Shown piece by piece: positions 24,570 through 33,625 of a stretch of DNA of 64,000 bases. A program made the position numbers and the translations under genes. Source of the DNA: Pseudomonas sp. G.S.17 (GTDB taxonomy: Bacteria > Pseudomonadota > Gammaproteobacteria > Pseudomonadales > Pseudomonadaceae); the NCBI RefSeq assembly GCF_038096165.1, contig NZ_CP151076.1, positions 3,531,501-3,595,500 on the forward strand, given 5' to 3'. The stretch's first letter is position 1. Every line of letters starts with the position of its first letter. The notes under the pieces are model-generated. The model ran no database searches, had not been told where the DNA came from, and worked only from the letters and a program-made list of their open reading frames with translations.

Positions 24570-26999
24570 ATGAAAATACCCTTCAAGACCGGCCGCCTCA
24601 CGACGGGTCTTCGCGGCGCCCTGCTTTGCTCTACCTTGCTGGGGATCGGCGCTTCATTGCCGGCTTATGCCAACGAGGGCAGCGTGCGCGAGTACCACAT
24701 CGGCGCGGGCGACCTGGGGACGGCCCTGACCCGCTTTGCAGCCGAGGCAGGCGTTGTCTTGTCGTTTGATCCGGCGCTCACGCGGGGGCTGAGCTCTACA
24801 GGGCTGGACGGGAAATTCGCCATGACCGAAGGCCTTGAGCGTTTGCTGGCCGGTTCAGGCTTACGGGCGATTCAGGAAAGTGACGGACGCTATTCCCTGC
24901 GCCCCGGAAACTCCCAGACCTCGGCAATAGAGTTGGGCCGCACGGACATCGTGTCCAATGAACTGGGGACCATCACCGAGGGCTCTGGATCCTATACACC
25001 GGGCACCATCGCCACCTCAACGCGCCTGGTCCTTTCCCCGCGCGAGACACCGCAATCGATCACCGTCGTCACGCGCCAGCACATGAATGACTTCGGTCTG
25101 AACACTGTCGACGACGTGATGCGCCATACACCGGGCATCACCGTGTCGGCGTTCGACACCGAGCGCAGCAACTACTATGCCCGCGGGTTTTCGATCAATA
25201 ACTTCCAGTACGACGGTGTTCCCTCCACCTCCCGCAACGTGGCGTATTCCGCGGGTAATACCCTGAGTGACATGGCCATTTACGACCGCGTCGAGGTGCT
25301 CAAGGGCGCGACCGGGCTGTTGACGGGTGCCGGATCGCTTGGCGCCACGATCAACCTGGTGCGCAAGAAGCCCACCGCCGACTTTCAGGGACATGCCAGC
25401 CTGGGTGTCGGTTCCTGGGACAACTATCGCAGTGAGCTGGACGTAAGTGGCCCCCTGACCGAAACCGGCAATGTCCGCGGCCGCGCCGTTGCCGCTTATC
25501 AGGACAAAAACTCGTTCATGGACCGCTATTCGCGCAAGAGCCCGGTGTACTACGGGATCATGGAACTCGACCTGTCGCCGGACACCATGCTCACGGTCGG
25601 CGGTGACTACCAGGACAGTCTGCCCAAGGCGTCCACGTGGTCGGGAAGCTTCCCGCTGATTGATGCCAATGGTGATCGCAACCACGTCTCGCGCTCGTTC
25701 AACAACGGTGCCGACTGGAGCAGCTGGGAGCAATACACGCGCACTGTATTCGCCATGCTCGAGCACAACTTCGATAACGGTTGGGTCGGCAAACTGCAGC
25801 TGGATCACAAGATCAATGGTTATCACGCCCTCATGGGTTCCATTCAGGGCAGCACGCCAAACGCCGATGGCACCTCATCCATCACGCCGGGTAAATACAC
25901 CGGCGAAACCGTCAGCGACTCGGCCGACCTGTACGTCACCGGACCGTTCAGCCTGCTGGGCCGGGAGCACGAACTGGTAGTGGGCGGCTCCATTGCCACG
26001 TCGACCTGGAAAGGTAAAGGTTTCTGGGATTACACCACCTACGGCCCCAACGTCGTGGATTTCAACAATTGGCACGGCAACTTCCGCGAACCAGATTGGG
26101 GCTCGCAGACGCAATGGATCGACGACACCGTGCGCCAGACAGGTGCCTACGTCACCACACGCCTGAACATCACCGACGACTTGAAGGTGTTGCTCGGCGG
26201 GCGCGTAGTCAATTACCAGCTGACCGGTATTACCCCGTCGTACAAGGAAACCGGCCGCTTCGTGCCCTACGTCGGCGCGGTCTATGACCTGAACGACACC
26301 TATTCGGTGTACGCCAGCTACACGGACATTTTCATGCCGCAGGAAAACTACAACCGCGACCGCGACAACAAAATCCTTGATCCGGACGAAGGCCAGAACT
26401 ATGAACTTGGCATCAAGGCCGAGTTCTTCGACAAGCGATTGAACGCCAGCGCCGCTTACTTCGAGATTCGTGAAGACAATCGCTCGGTTTCCGACGATGA
26501 CTACAACAATCGCCAGCCCACCCCTTCCAACTATGCGTTCAAAGGCACCAAAGCCGTCACCAAGGGTTATGAAGTGGAGATGTCCGGCGAGCTTTCGCCT
26601 GGCTGGCAGCTGCAGGCTGGCTACACGCACAAGATCGTGCGTGACGATAACGACATCAAAATCTCTACCTTCGAGCCCGAAGATCAAATCAGCCTGTATA
26701 CCTCCTACAAGTTGAAAGGCAGTCTCGACAGGCTCACCATCGGCGGCGGCACCCGCTGGCAGAGCGTTGCATGGCAGGATATCTACAACTCCCCGCATGG
26801 CCGCTACGAGGAATTCTCCCAGAAAGCCTATTGGCTGGTGGACGCCATGGCCCGTTATCAGTTCAGCGACAATCTCTCGACGACGCTGAACGCCAATAAC
26901 ATCTTTGATAAGTCTTACTACACCAACATCGGCTTCTACAATTCTGCGGCCTACGGCGAACCGCGCAACTTCATGCTCACAACTCGCTGGGACTTCTGA
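24570..26999 (+). CDS. TonB-dependent siderophore receptor with STN signalling domain (FpvA/FoxA-like)
   Basis: An 809-residue outer-membrane receptor. A signal peptide ends near LPAYA-NEG. An STN domain (about 35-110, REYHIGAGDLGTALTRFAAE) contacts the FecR partner. The plug domain follows (LSPRETPQSITVVTRQHMND; YDRVEVLKGATGLLTGAGSL), then a 22-strand barrel ending in the aromatic terminus LTTRWDF. The start chosen is the ATG at 24570; the frame extends 16 codons upstream, but the signal peptide fits this ATG. It is the target of the sigma/anti-sigma pair just upstream. The ligand is a ferri-siderophore, identity unknown; no biosynthesis gene is in the window. Confidence 0.95.
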   Translation: MKIPFKTGRLTTGLRGALLCSTLLGIGASLPAYANEGSVREYHIGAGDLGTALTRFAAEAGVVLSFDPALTRGLSSTGLDGKFAMTEGLERLLAGSGLRAIQESDGRYSLRPGNSQTSAIELGRTDIVSNELGTITEGSGSYTPGTIATSTRLVLSPRETPQSITVVTRQHMNDFGLNTVDDVMRHTPGITVSAFDTERSNYYARGFSINNFQYDGVPSTSRNVAYSAGNTLSDMAIYDRVEVLKGATGLLTGAGSLGATINLVRKKPTADFQGHASLGVGSWDNYRSELDVSGPLTETGNVRGRAVAAYQDKNSFMDRYSRKSPVYYGIMELDLSPDTMLTVGGDYQDSLPKASTWSGSFPLIDANGDRNHVSRSFNNGADWSSWEQYTRTVFAMLEHNFDNGWVGKLQLDHKINGYHALMGSIQGSTPNADGTSSITPGKYTGETVSDSADLYVTGPFSLLGREHELVVGGSIATSTWKGKGFWDYTTYGPNVVDFNNWHGNFREPDWGSQTQWIDDTVRQTGAYVTTRLNITDDLKVLLGGRVVNYQLTGITPSYKETGRFVPYVGAVYDLNDTYSVYASYTDIFMPQENYNRDRDNKILDPDEGQNYELGIKAEFFDKRLNASAAYFEIREDNRSVSDDDYNNRQPTPSNYAFKGTKAVTKGYEVEMSGELSPGWQLQAGYTHKIVRDDNDIKISTFEPEDQISLYTSYKLKGSLDRLTIGGGTRWQSVAWQDIYNSPHGRYEEFSQKAYWLVDAMARYQFSDNLSTTLNANNIFDKSYYTNIGFYNSAAYGEPRNFMLTTRWDF

Positions 27000-27049
27000 G
27001 AATTTATTCGCAGACATTCCGGACTGACGCACGATGACGCCTCGCCAGT

Positions 27050-27290
27050 TCATCGTGCAACCGGCATAGCCGTGCGGGATACGAGCAATGCCAGCACGGC
27101 AGCTATCAGGAGAAATACCCCGCTGGCGATGAACGTCGCCTGGTAGCCAACGCCGTCATAAAGCAACCCGCCCACGGTCGCGCCAAAAATAATTGCCAGC
27201 TGAATCCCCGCGACCATCAGCCCACCCCCGGCCAAGTCAGGATTGCCCGCAATGCCGAGCTGCTTGCCCTGCTCGACCGCGATGGCCTGG
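27050..27290 (-). pseudogene. C-terminal relic of an MFS transporter (SotB/arabinose-efflux-like)
   Basis: The minus frame reads KQLGIAGNPDLAGGGLMVAG, IQLAIIFGATVGGLLYDGVG and YQATFIASGVFLLIAAVLAL to a stop at 27050. This is the last two to three helices of a sugar-efflux-type MFS protein (GGLMVAxIQLAI...GGLLFD). Everything upstream is missing: its 5' side runs into the plus-strand LysR relic near 27240. A functional carrier cannot be made. Confidence 0.75.
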
Positions 27291-27745
27291 ATATGGCGTT
27301 GGCCTGGGACACCGAACATAAGTCCTCCCATGCGACCCGCCTGGGCGAAACGCAGATGTACTGGATAGGCGCGCGTAACACGCCGCCGGTCAAACGTCTT
27401 GCTGACTCACCCGTGCCATTGATCATGTTTGACGCCCCTTGCGTGCTGCGCAGTGCCGCCACCCAGGCGCTGGATGGGGCGGGAATTGCCTGGCGAATCG
27501 CATTGACCACCCCCAGCGTTGGCGGAATCTGGGCTGGCGTTGCTGCCGGATTGGGCGTGACACTGCGAACCCGCGTTGGACTGCCGAGCCATCTCAGCGT
27601 CATTTCCGGTTTACCGCCGGTGCCAACCCTGGCCTATGTGCTGCACTTCAATGGCGAACACTCCACGCCGGCCGCCAGACAATTGGCTGCGTTGATTCAA
27701 ACGAGCCTTAAAGAACAGGCGTTCAGTTTCACCAACACGAAATAA
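27236..27745 (+). pseudogene. C-terminal relic of a LysR-family regulator
   Basis: The plus frame reads RIARNAELLALLDRDGLDMA, LAWDTEHKSSHATRLGETQM, PVPLIMFDAPCVLRSAATQA and TPSVGGIWAGVAAGLGVTLR to a TAA at 27743-27745. This is the inducer-binding domain of LysR proteins (the PL-xxF...C-xxR and GIxAGVAAGLGV features). The N-terminal helix-turn-helix is missing. It meets the MFS relic tail to tail in the region 27230-27290, so a deletion or rearrangement has fused two truncated genes. Confidence 0.75.
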
Positions 27746-27892
27746 CGCAATGCATCCAGACATCGGCCATCAGTTCGATATGGGGGAAGGAGACAGAGGA
27801 AGCGCTGGCGAACGCCTTGGCGGCGCAACTCGGTCTAACCTGCATGACATGACCCTAAAAACGCTTCAGCCTCTAGATGCACAGGAAATGCA

Positions 27893-28171
27893 ATGACCGG
27901 TATCACAATGCGCCGCTGTTCATCATGGGCCCTGCTCTCTTTGCTCGCCATCAGCCTGGCGCTGATCGCGGGTTGCTCAGGCACCACGCCGACCCAGGGT
28001 TCGAACTGCTACGCAAAAGCGCTGCCCAGCGTCGGCACAGTTGGCCTGGCCTGGGGCTCGTCCTTGAACATGGCGCGCAAAAAGTCTCTGGATAACTGCA
28101 AGCGCTACGCCGGGCGATCCGGCGGTACGCCCAGTACCTGCGAAGTGGTGTTGGCCAAGTGCAAGAATTAG
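27893..28171 (+). CDS. Small lipoprotein, unassigned
   Basis: A 92-residue protein with a lipoprotein signal: a charged start (MRRCSSW), a hydrophobic stretch and the lipobox LIAGC with Cys at about residue 28. The mature part is ~65 residues with four more cysteines (NCYAKALP, DNCKRYAG, STCEVVLAKCKN) that could form two disulfides. The ATG at 27893 has AGGAA ten bases before; an internal ATG at 27908 is also possible. Its end overlaps the convergent CoA-transferase gene by 4 bases. Function unknown. Confidence 0.7.
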   Translation: MTGITMRRCSSWALLSLLAISLALIAGCSGTTPTQGSNCYAKALPSVGTVGLAWGSSLNMARKKSLDNCKRYAGRSGGTPSTCEVVLAKCKN

Positions 28172-29370
28172 CCTTTAACAACTCCAGCAGCCTGTAACGC
28201 CTGAATCTCTGCGTCGGAATAACCCATCTGGGTCAGCAGTTCAGTGGAATGGCTGCCAAGTTCGGGAACGTTCAGGCGTGTGCCGAAGCGCTGACCATCC
28301 ATTTCGAAGGGCAACATGGGCACCTTGACGTTTTCGCCATCAGGCAGCGTCAGCGCCGCCATGCCACCCGAGGCATTCAAGTGGCGGTCTTCGAACAGAT
28401 CCTCGGGGCGCTGGATCGGCGAGAATGGCAGCCCTGCCGCTTCGCAACGGGCCATGACCTCGACCTTGCCCATGCCGCCGAGACGCTGGCTGACAAACGG
28501 CAGGATCTGATCACGAGCCTGCACCCGTTGGTTGTTCTGCACCAGAGTGGGGTCGACAGCCCAGTCGCTGAAGTCAAAGGCCTTGCAGAAGCTTTGCCAT
28601 TGGCCGTCGCTCACAACGCCCAGAAACACCTGCTCATCATCGGCCGTGGTGAACACGTCATAAATGGCCCAGGCCGACACGCGATTGGGCATCGGCGCGG
28701 CGGCCTTGCCGGTCACGACTTTCTGCATCATGTGTTGCGCGACGAGGAAGGCTGAGTTTTCGAACAGGCCGGTCTGTACGAACTGACCCAGGCCGGTCGA
28801 ATTACGTTGGTGCAACGCGGCCAGGATTGAAATGGCACTGAACATGCCGCCCATGACGTCATTCACCGACGCGCCAGCCCGGAGTGGACGCCCCACCGGC
28901 CCGGTCATATAGGCCAGGCCGGTCATCATCTGCACCACCTCATCCAGCGCTGTGCGTTGATCGTAAGGCCCGGGCAGAAATCCCTTCATCGAGCTGTAGA
29001 TGATCGACGGTTTGATCGCCTTGACCTGCTCATAGCCCAGCGCGAGTTTTTCCATGGCGCCGGGACGAAAGTTTTCGGTGACCACGTCCGCGCTGGCGAT
29101 CAGTTTGCGCACGGCCAGCATGCCCTCCTCGGTTTTCATGTCCACGGCAAAGCTTTTCTTGTTGCGGTTATAGGTCATCCAGTAGCCCGCGCCCGAACCC
29201 CGCAAACGCCGGGTGTTGTCGCCCGCTGGAGCCGGCTCGACCTTGATGACTTCGGCGCCAAGATCGGCCAGGACCAGACCACAGGTCGGGCCCATGACCA
29301 TGTGCACGAATTCGACGACGCGGATGCCAGCCAGTGGCAGGGTCTTTTCGGAAGTCTGCTGCATGTTCAT
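28168..29370 (-). CDS. CaiB/BaiF-family (class III) CoA transferase
   Basis: A 400-residue family III CoA transferase that moves CoA between carboxylic acids. Typical: LAGIRVVEFVHMVMGPTCGL at the start, LGAEVIKVEPAPAGDNTRR, and the catalytic aspartate in GASVNDVMGGMFSAISILAA. It overlaps the HMG-CoA-lyase-like gene by 4 bases (ATGA). In this operon it would load CoA onto the imported acid so the lyase can cleave it. Precise acceptor and donor are not visible. Confidence 0.92.
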   Translation of the reverse strand: MNMQQTSEKTLPLAGIRVVEFVHMVMGPTCGLVLADLGAEVIKVEPAPAGDNTRRLRGSGAGYWMTYNRNKKSFAVDMKTEEGMLAVRKLIASADVVTENFRPGAMEKLALGYEQVKAIKPSIIYSSMKGFLPGPYDQRTALDEVVQMMTGLAYMTGPVGRPLRAGASVNDVMGGMFSAISILAALHQRNSTGLGQFVQTGLFENSAFLVAQHMMQKVVTGKAAAPMPNRVSAWAIYDVFTTADDEQVFLGVVSDGQWQSFCKAFDFSDWAVDPTLVQNNQRVQARDQILPFVSQRLGGMGKVEVMARCEAAGLPFSPIQRPEDLFEDRHLNASGGMAALTLPDGENVKVPMLPFEMDGQRFGTRLNVPELGSHSTELLTQMGYSDAEIQALQAAGVVKG

Positions 29371-30308
29371 AAGTCCTTGCTTGCGTAACGAAAATTCTTG
29401 CCGACCCCGGCGTCAGGAATGAAGCCGTACAGCGGCTCGCCCGGCAGGCCTTGGTGCAGCCATTCCCGTGCCGCAACCAGCCGATCAATGTCGACGCCGG
29501 TGCGCAGGCCCATGGACTCAAGCAGGTAAACCAGATCCTCGGTGACGATATTCCCCGAGGCTCCCGGCGCGTAAGGGCAACCGCCCAGACCGCCTTGCGA
29601 GGCGTCGATGGTGGTCACGCCGACATCGAGCGCCGCAACCACGTTCGCCAGCCCCTGGCCCCGGGTGTTATGAAAGTGAGCGCTGCCCGCGACAGGCCCC
29701 AGTTCGTTGCGCAAGCGGGTGAACAGGCGACGCACCTGCGTGGGGTTGGCATAACCGACCGTATCGGCCAGGCCCACCTCCTCCAGGCCGAGTTCGGCCA
29801 TCTTCAGTGCCATGCGGATCACGTCATCTGCCGGCACGACACCTTGCAGCGTGCAGCCGAACACCGTGGAGAGTCCGGCTTCGATCTGCACATGAGGGAA
29901 GTGCTGGTTGCGCCAGGCAACGACCGAGCGAACCTCCTCGATCACTTGCGCATGCGTCTTGCGGATGTTTGCCAGCGAGTGCGGTTCACTCACGGAAATC
30001 GGCAGGGTGATCTTCTGCACACCCGCCTCGAACGCCGCCTGGGCGCCTCGGAGATTGGGCACCAGCGCAGTGACGAACAGCCCCGGCAGCGTGCGGGCGT
30101 GGACGACCAGCTGTGCGGCGTCCGCCATCTGCGGCAGCAACTTTGCCGGGACGAACGAGCCAATCTCGATCTCTCGCAGGCCAGACGCCGCCAAGGCCGA
30201 AATCCAGTTTATTTTCAGCGCTGTCGGCATCGTCGCTGACACGCTTTGCAGCCCGTCCCGTGGCCCTACTTCGCTGATCAACACATCAATGTCGGGATTG
30301 TTTTGCAT
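29367..30308 (-). CDS. HMG-CoA lyase-like enzyme (DRE-TIM family)
   Basis: A 313-residue aldol-type lyase of the HMGL/citramalyl family. Visible: ISEVGPRDGLQS with the metal-site Arg-Asp, GVQKITLPISVS, ADTVGYANP, the metal histidines in SAHFHNTRGQGLANVVAAL and the family signature with catalytic cysteine (GGLGGCPYAPGASGNIVTED). The ATG at 30306-30308 is chosen although the open frame is longer, because the fold begins there. Typical members split 3-hydroxy-3-methylglutaryl-CoA to acetyl-CoA and acetoacetate; a related branched acyl-CoA is equally possible. Confidence 0.92.
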   Translation of the reverse strand: MQNNPDIDVLISEVGPRDGLQSVSATMPTALKINWISALAASGLREIEIGSFVPAKLLPQMADAAQLVVHARTLPGLFVTALVPNLRGAQAAFEAGVQKITLPISVSEPHSLANIRKTHAQVIEEVRSVVAWRNQHFPHVQIEAGLSTVFGCTLQGVVPADDVIRMALKMAELGLEEVGLADTVGYANPTQVRRLFTRLRNELGPVAGSAHFHNTRGQGLANVVAALDVGVTTIDASQGGLGGCPYAPGASGNIVTEDLVYLLESMGLRTGVDIDRLVAAREWLHQGLPGEPLYGFIPDAGVGKNFRYASKDL

Positions 30309-30349
30309 GGTGTTGCCTCTTGTTCGTTTCAGGGCGTCGGCGCGGTCGC

Positions 30350-31636
30350 TCAATGCAGGATGGACAGCGCGCCGATCATCAGCGACATCACGAACATCAC
30401 GCCGACCGTGCCCAGCGACCATTTCAGGGAGATGCGCTGGTTGTCCGCATAGTCGACATCCAGCAGCCCGCACAGCAGGTAGGTCGAAGCCACCAAGGGA
30501 CTCAGCACATGGACCGGCTGACCGATCAGCCCGGCGACGGCCATCTCCATGGGACCAATACCGTAATGGCTGGCGGTATCGGCGAGGATCGGCAGGATGC
30601 CGAAATAGAACGCGTCGTTGGTCAGCACGTAGGTGCCCGGCATGCTCAACAGCGCGGTAATCAGTGACATGTACTGCCCGGCCCACTGCGGAATGATGTA
30701 GATCAGGCTTTCCGAGATGGCCTTGATCATGCCGGTGCCGGTCATGATGCCGACGAAAATCCCTGCCGCGAAAATCAGCAACGACACCAGCATCACGTTA
30801 TCCGCGTGGCGGGCGATCAGGGCTTTCTGTTCTTCGATTTTCGGGAAGTTGACCACCGCGCCGAGGCCGAACGCGAGCATGAACAAAATCGGCAGGGGCA
30901 ACATGCTCATGACCATGCAGGCAATCAATGTGATGGTGAGCACGGCATTGAAGGCGAAGCGCCAATCCCCAGGTCTGGACTCCTTGAAATGATCCATGCC
31001 CTCGCCTTCGCGCAGCTCGATCACACCCAGACGACGCTTCTCCATACGGCCCAGCAAAAACGCCACGAACACCACCCACGCCAGCGCGGCGAGCATCATC
31101 GGCAGCATTTCCATGAACAGACTCGCGATGTCCACATGCATCGCACTCGCGGCGCGGGAAAACGGCCCGGCCCAAGGCAGCATGTTCATCACGCCGTTAC
31201 TCAGCAACAAGACGGTCGCCATGACTTGCAGGCGAATGCCAGTGCGCCGGTACAACGGCAAGAGCGCGGCGGTGGTGATGATGTAGGTCGTCGCACCGTC
31301 ACCATCGAGACCGACGCAGATACCGAGAATGGCGCTGCCGATCACGATTTTCTGCGGATCGCCCTTGACCACTTTGAGGATCAACTTGACCAGCGGATTG
31401 AACAGGCCGGCATCGGTCATCATCGAAAAGTACAGAATCGCGAAAGTGAGCATGATGCCGGTGGGTGCGAGCATCTTCACCCCGTCGATCATCATCGGAC
31501 CAAGCCCGGCGGCGAAACCGCCGATACAGGCGAAGACCACCGGGACCAGCATCAGCGCCACCAAGGGCGAGAGCCGGCGGCTCATGACCAGGTACATGAA
31601 GCAGGTGATCATCGTATAGCTGAGGATCGTCAGCAT
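30350..31636 (-). CDS. CitMHS-family citrate-type carrier
   Basis: A 428-residue inner-membrane protein with about twelve helices, of the CitMHS citrate/metal:H+ symporter family. Characteristic are the GICVGLDGDGATTYIITTAA loop, LPLYRRTGIRLQVMA and NGVMNMLPWAGPFSRAASAM, and LSMPGTYVLTNDAFYFGILP near the end. Members transport citrate with Mg or Ca and related acids. Placed between RraA and the lyase, it would import the operon's substrate, a citrate-like tricarboxylate or branched dicarboxylate. Confidence 0.93.
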   Translation of the reverse strand: MLTILSYTMITCFMYLVMSRRLSPLVALMLVPVVFACIGGFAAGLGPMMIDGVKMLAPTGIMLTFAILYFSMMTDAGLFNPLVKLILKVVKGDPQKIVIGSAILGICVGLDGDGATTYIITTAALLPLYRRTGIRLQVMATVLLLSNGVMNMLPWAGPFSRAASAMHVDIASLFMEMLPMMLAALAWVVFVAFLLGRMEKRRLGVIELREGEGMDHFKESRPGDWRFAFNAVLTITLIACMVMSMLPLPILFMLAFGLGAVVNFPKIEEQKALIARHADNVMLVSLLIFAAGIFVGIMTGTGMIKAISESLIYIIPQWAGQYMSLITALLSMPGTYVLTNDAFYFGILPILADTASHYGIGPMEMAVAGLIGQPVHVLSPLVASTYLLCGLLDVDYADNQRISLKWSLGTVGVMFVMSLMIGALSILH

Positions 31637-31749
31637 GGGTTCCCTCTTTTTTTTGGTTTTATCTGGGTGACGTTTTACGGGTGCAACCCGGCAGCCATCA
31701 GCAGCGATGACCGAGAGCGTGTTGAGTGCGAGGTATCAGTGCAATGAGC

Positions 31750-32448
31750 TCAGACCGGCAGGCCTTTGGCGCGCAGCAGCGCGTCGAATCGTTCAGGGTT
31801 CGCTGTACCGAGGCGGTTGGTTTCGCGGATTGAAGCTTCCCGCTCCAGATGAGCGAGGGTTTTCGGCAGCAGCGCGGCAACGTCGGCCTGCGGCACCGCC
31901 AGCACGCCATCCGCGTCGCCGAGCATCAGGTCGCCCGGCATCACACACAAACCGGCGCAGGCAATCGGCACGTTGATTTCACCGGGTCCGTCCTTGCTTG
32001 GGCCCCGATGGGTATGCCCCGCCGCGAACACCGGGAGGATACCTTCGGCCAATTCCTCAAGATCACGAACGGCTCCGTCAATGACGATCCCGCCCAGTTT
32101 CACGCGCAATGCGGTGGTGCGGACCAGGCCGCCAATCACCGCCTGACTGAGATCGCCAGCGCCGTCGATAACCAGCACATCACCGGGCTGCACCATCATC
32201 AGCGCCTTGTGCACCATCAGGTTGTCGCCGGGCCGGACGCGCAGGGTAAACGCCGGGCCGCAAAGCTTGAGTGTCAGGTCGCCGTGGTAGATGTGCAATC
32301 CCCGGGCGCCGATGCTGCGACCCAGGCAATCCCCCGCAACCGCTACCGGAATCGTGCGAAAAGCGGCAACCAGTTCACTGTCCAGGCCGTCATTGCGCGG
32401 ATTGATGCGGTAGCCGGTTGGCCAGTCATTGAGAGCAGAAGTGGTCAT
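31750..32448 (-). CDS. RraA-family aldolase (4-hydroxy-4-methyl-2-oxoglutarate aldolase-like)
   Basis: A 232-residue RraA-fold protein. It has the GxGD-like turn region VIDGAGDLSQAVIGG and the catalytic Arg-Asp in IVIDGAVRDLEEL. The family splits 4-hydroxy-4-methyl-2-oxoglutarate or 4-carboxy-4-hydroxy-2-oxoadipate to pyruvate plus pyruvate or oxaloacetate, and decarboxylates oxaloacetate; RNase E inhibitor forms are shorter. Here, 12 bases after a 2-hydroxyacid dehydrogenase and in a catabolic operon, an aldolase role is much more likely than RNase E control. Confidence 0.88.
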   Translation of the reverse strand: MTTSALNDWPTGYRINPRNDGLDSELVAAFRTIPVAVAGDCLGRSIGARGLHIYHGDLTLKLCGPAFTLRVRPGDNLMVHKALMMVQPGDVLVIDGAGDLSQAVIGGLVRTTALRVKLGGIVIDGAVRDLEELAEGILPVFAAGHTHRGPSKDGPGEINVPIACAGLCVMPGDLMLGDADGVLAVPQADVAALLPKTLAHLEREASIRETNRLGTANPERFDALLRAKGLPV

Positions 32449-32460
32449 GGGTATCTCCGG

Positions 32461-33435
32461 TCAGAGGGGAAGGATGTCGGCGTTGACACAAGACGTACGC
32501 GGCACAGGCTTGCCACTCAAAAAATCAGTCACATTGGTTGCTGCGTCCCGAGCCATGGCGGCCAGCGCCGCTGGCGTCGAACCGCCGACATGGGGCGTCA
32601 GCAGCACGTTGTCCAGGCTCAGCAACGGGCTGTCGGCAGGGAGTGGCTCGATGGCCATGGTGTCCAGGCCGGCGGCGTACAGCCGACCGCCGCGCAAGGC
32701 CTCGACCAACGCCGCTTCGTTGACGACTTCGCCTCGTGCGGTATTGATCAGGACGGCGTGCTCGGGAAGCAACGCAAGTTCAGCCGCGCCAATCAGGTCC
32801 CGGGTTTGCGCAGTGAGCGGTACGTGCAGGCTCAGGACATCGCTGAGGGGCAATAAAGCCGCCAACGAGCCCATGCGCTCGGCGCCCATCAGGTCGCTGT
32901 CGGCGGCGAGGAATGGATCGTAGACGCGCACGGCCATGCCCAGCGCCTGACACACCGTGGCGACTTTTCGCGCGACCTGTCCGAAACCCACCAGCCCCAG
33001 GGTGCGACCTTGCAATTCCAGGCCGTCCTGAGCGCGGGACCAGCGACCGGCGCGGATTTCGTGGTCCATCCAGCTCACTTTGCGGGCGGCGCCAAACATC
33101 AGGGCCAGGGTCATTTCGCACACCGACTGCGCGTTGGCGCCCGGAGTGACATAAACCGGGATTCCCCGGGCGCTGGCCGCCGCAACATCGATGTTGCTCA
33201 CGCCAACGCCGTGTTTAGAGATGACTTTCAGGCTCGGGCACGAGGCAATCGCCTGTTCGCTCAGCTCGAAAGTGCGGGAGATCACGGCGTCCACCGGGTG
33301 GGTCGCCATCAGGTGCTCGATGTCGGCGACTTCCTGCCCTTGACGCACGAACAGGACGCGGCAGCCTTGCTGGTTGAGGATGTCCAGTCCTGCAGGGGCC
33401 AGGCGCTCTGCAGTGACGAGAATGCTGTAGGTCAT
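32461..33435 (-). CDS. D-isomer-specific 2-hydroxyacid dehydrogenase
   Basis: A 324-residue NAD(P)-dependent dehydrogenase, first gene of the operon. Rossmann motif GLVGFGQVA, the catalytic Arg in INTARGEVVNE and the His in TPHVGGSTP are present. It shares little obvious similarity beyond the family with the dehydrogenase at 4872-5900. The ATG at 33433-33435 is preferred over an upstream codon of the same frame. It would oxidise a 2-hydroxy-acid to the 2-oxo-acid that the RraA aldolase could split. Confidence 0.9.
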   Translation of the reverse strand: MTYSILVTAERLAPAGLDILNQQGCRVLFVRQGQEVADIEHLMATHPVDAVISRTFELSEQAIASCPSLKVISKHGVGVSNIDVAAASARGIPVYVTPGANAQSVCEMTLALMFGAARKVSWMDHEIRAGRWSRAQDGLELQGRTLGLVGFGQVARKVATVCQALGMAVRVYDPFLAADSDLMGAERMGSLAALLPLSDVLSLHVPLTAQTRDLIGAAELALLPEHAVLINTARGEVVNEAALVEALRGGRLYAAGLDTMAIEPLPADSPLLSLDNVLLTPHVGGSTPAALAAMARDAATNVTDFLSGKPVPRTSCVNADILPL

Positions 33436-33625
33436 AGTGGACGCCTTGTTTTGATTATTGGCATCGGTACCGACTTCACGCATCGTCGCCTACCGCCATG
33501 ACCCCATGTTTAACCTATTCCTCGTATAAATCTATTTCCGCTTTTTTATTCAACTATGAATGTTATTGATAGAAATACCCATGCTTCGCCCATGCTGGGG
33601 AAATGGGTAACACTTGCTGGATTAT
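33436..33625. other. Spacer between operon and LysR gene, promoter region
   Basis: About 190 bases, AT-richer than the genes (for instance 33515-33565). The operon promoter must lie here since the LysR gene, on the same strand, ends at 33626. I see no confident -35/-10 pair or operator. Confidence 0.4.

Noticed and set aside
25875..27053. 392-codon frame on the minus strand across the STN receptor
   Set aside because: Antisense shadow of a well supported receptor gene; the translation has no domain or membrane pattern.
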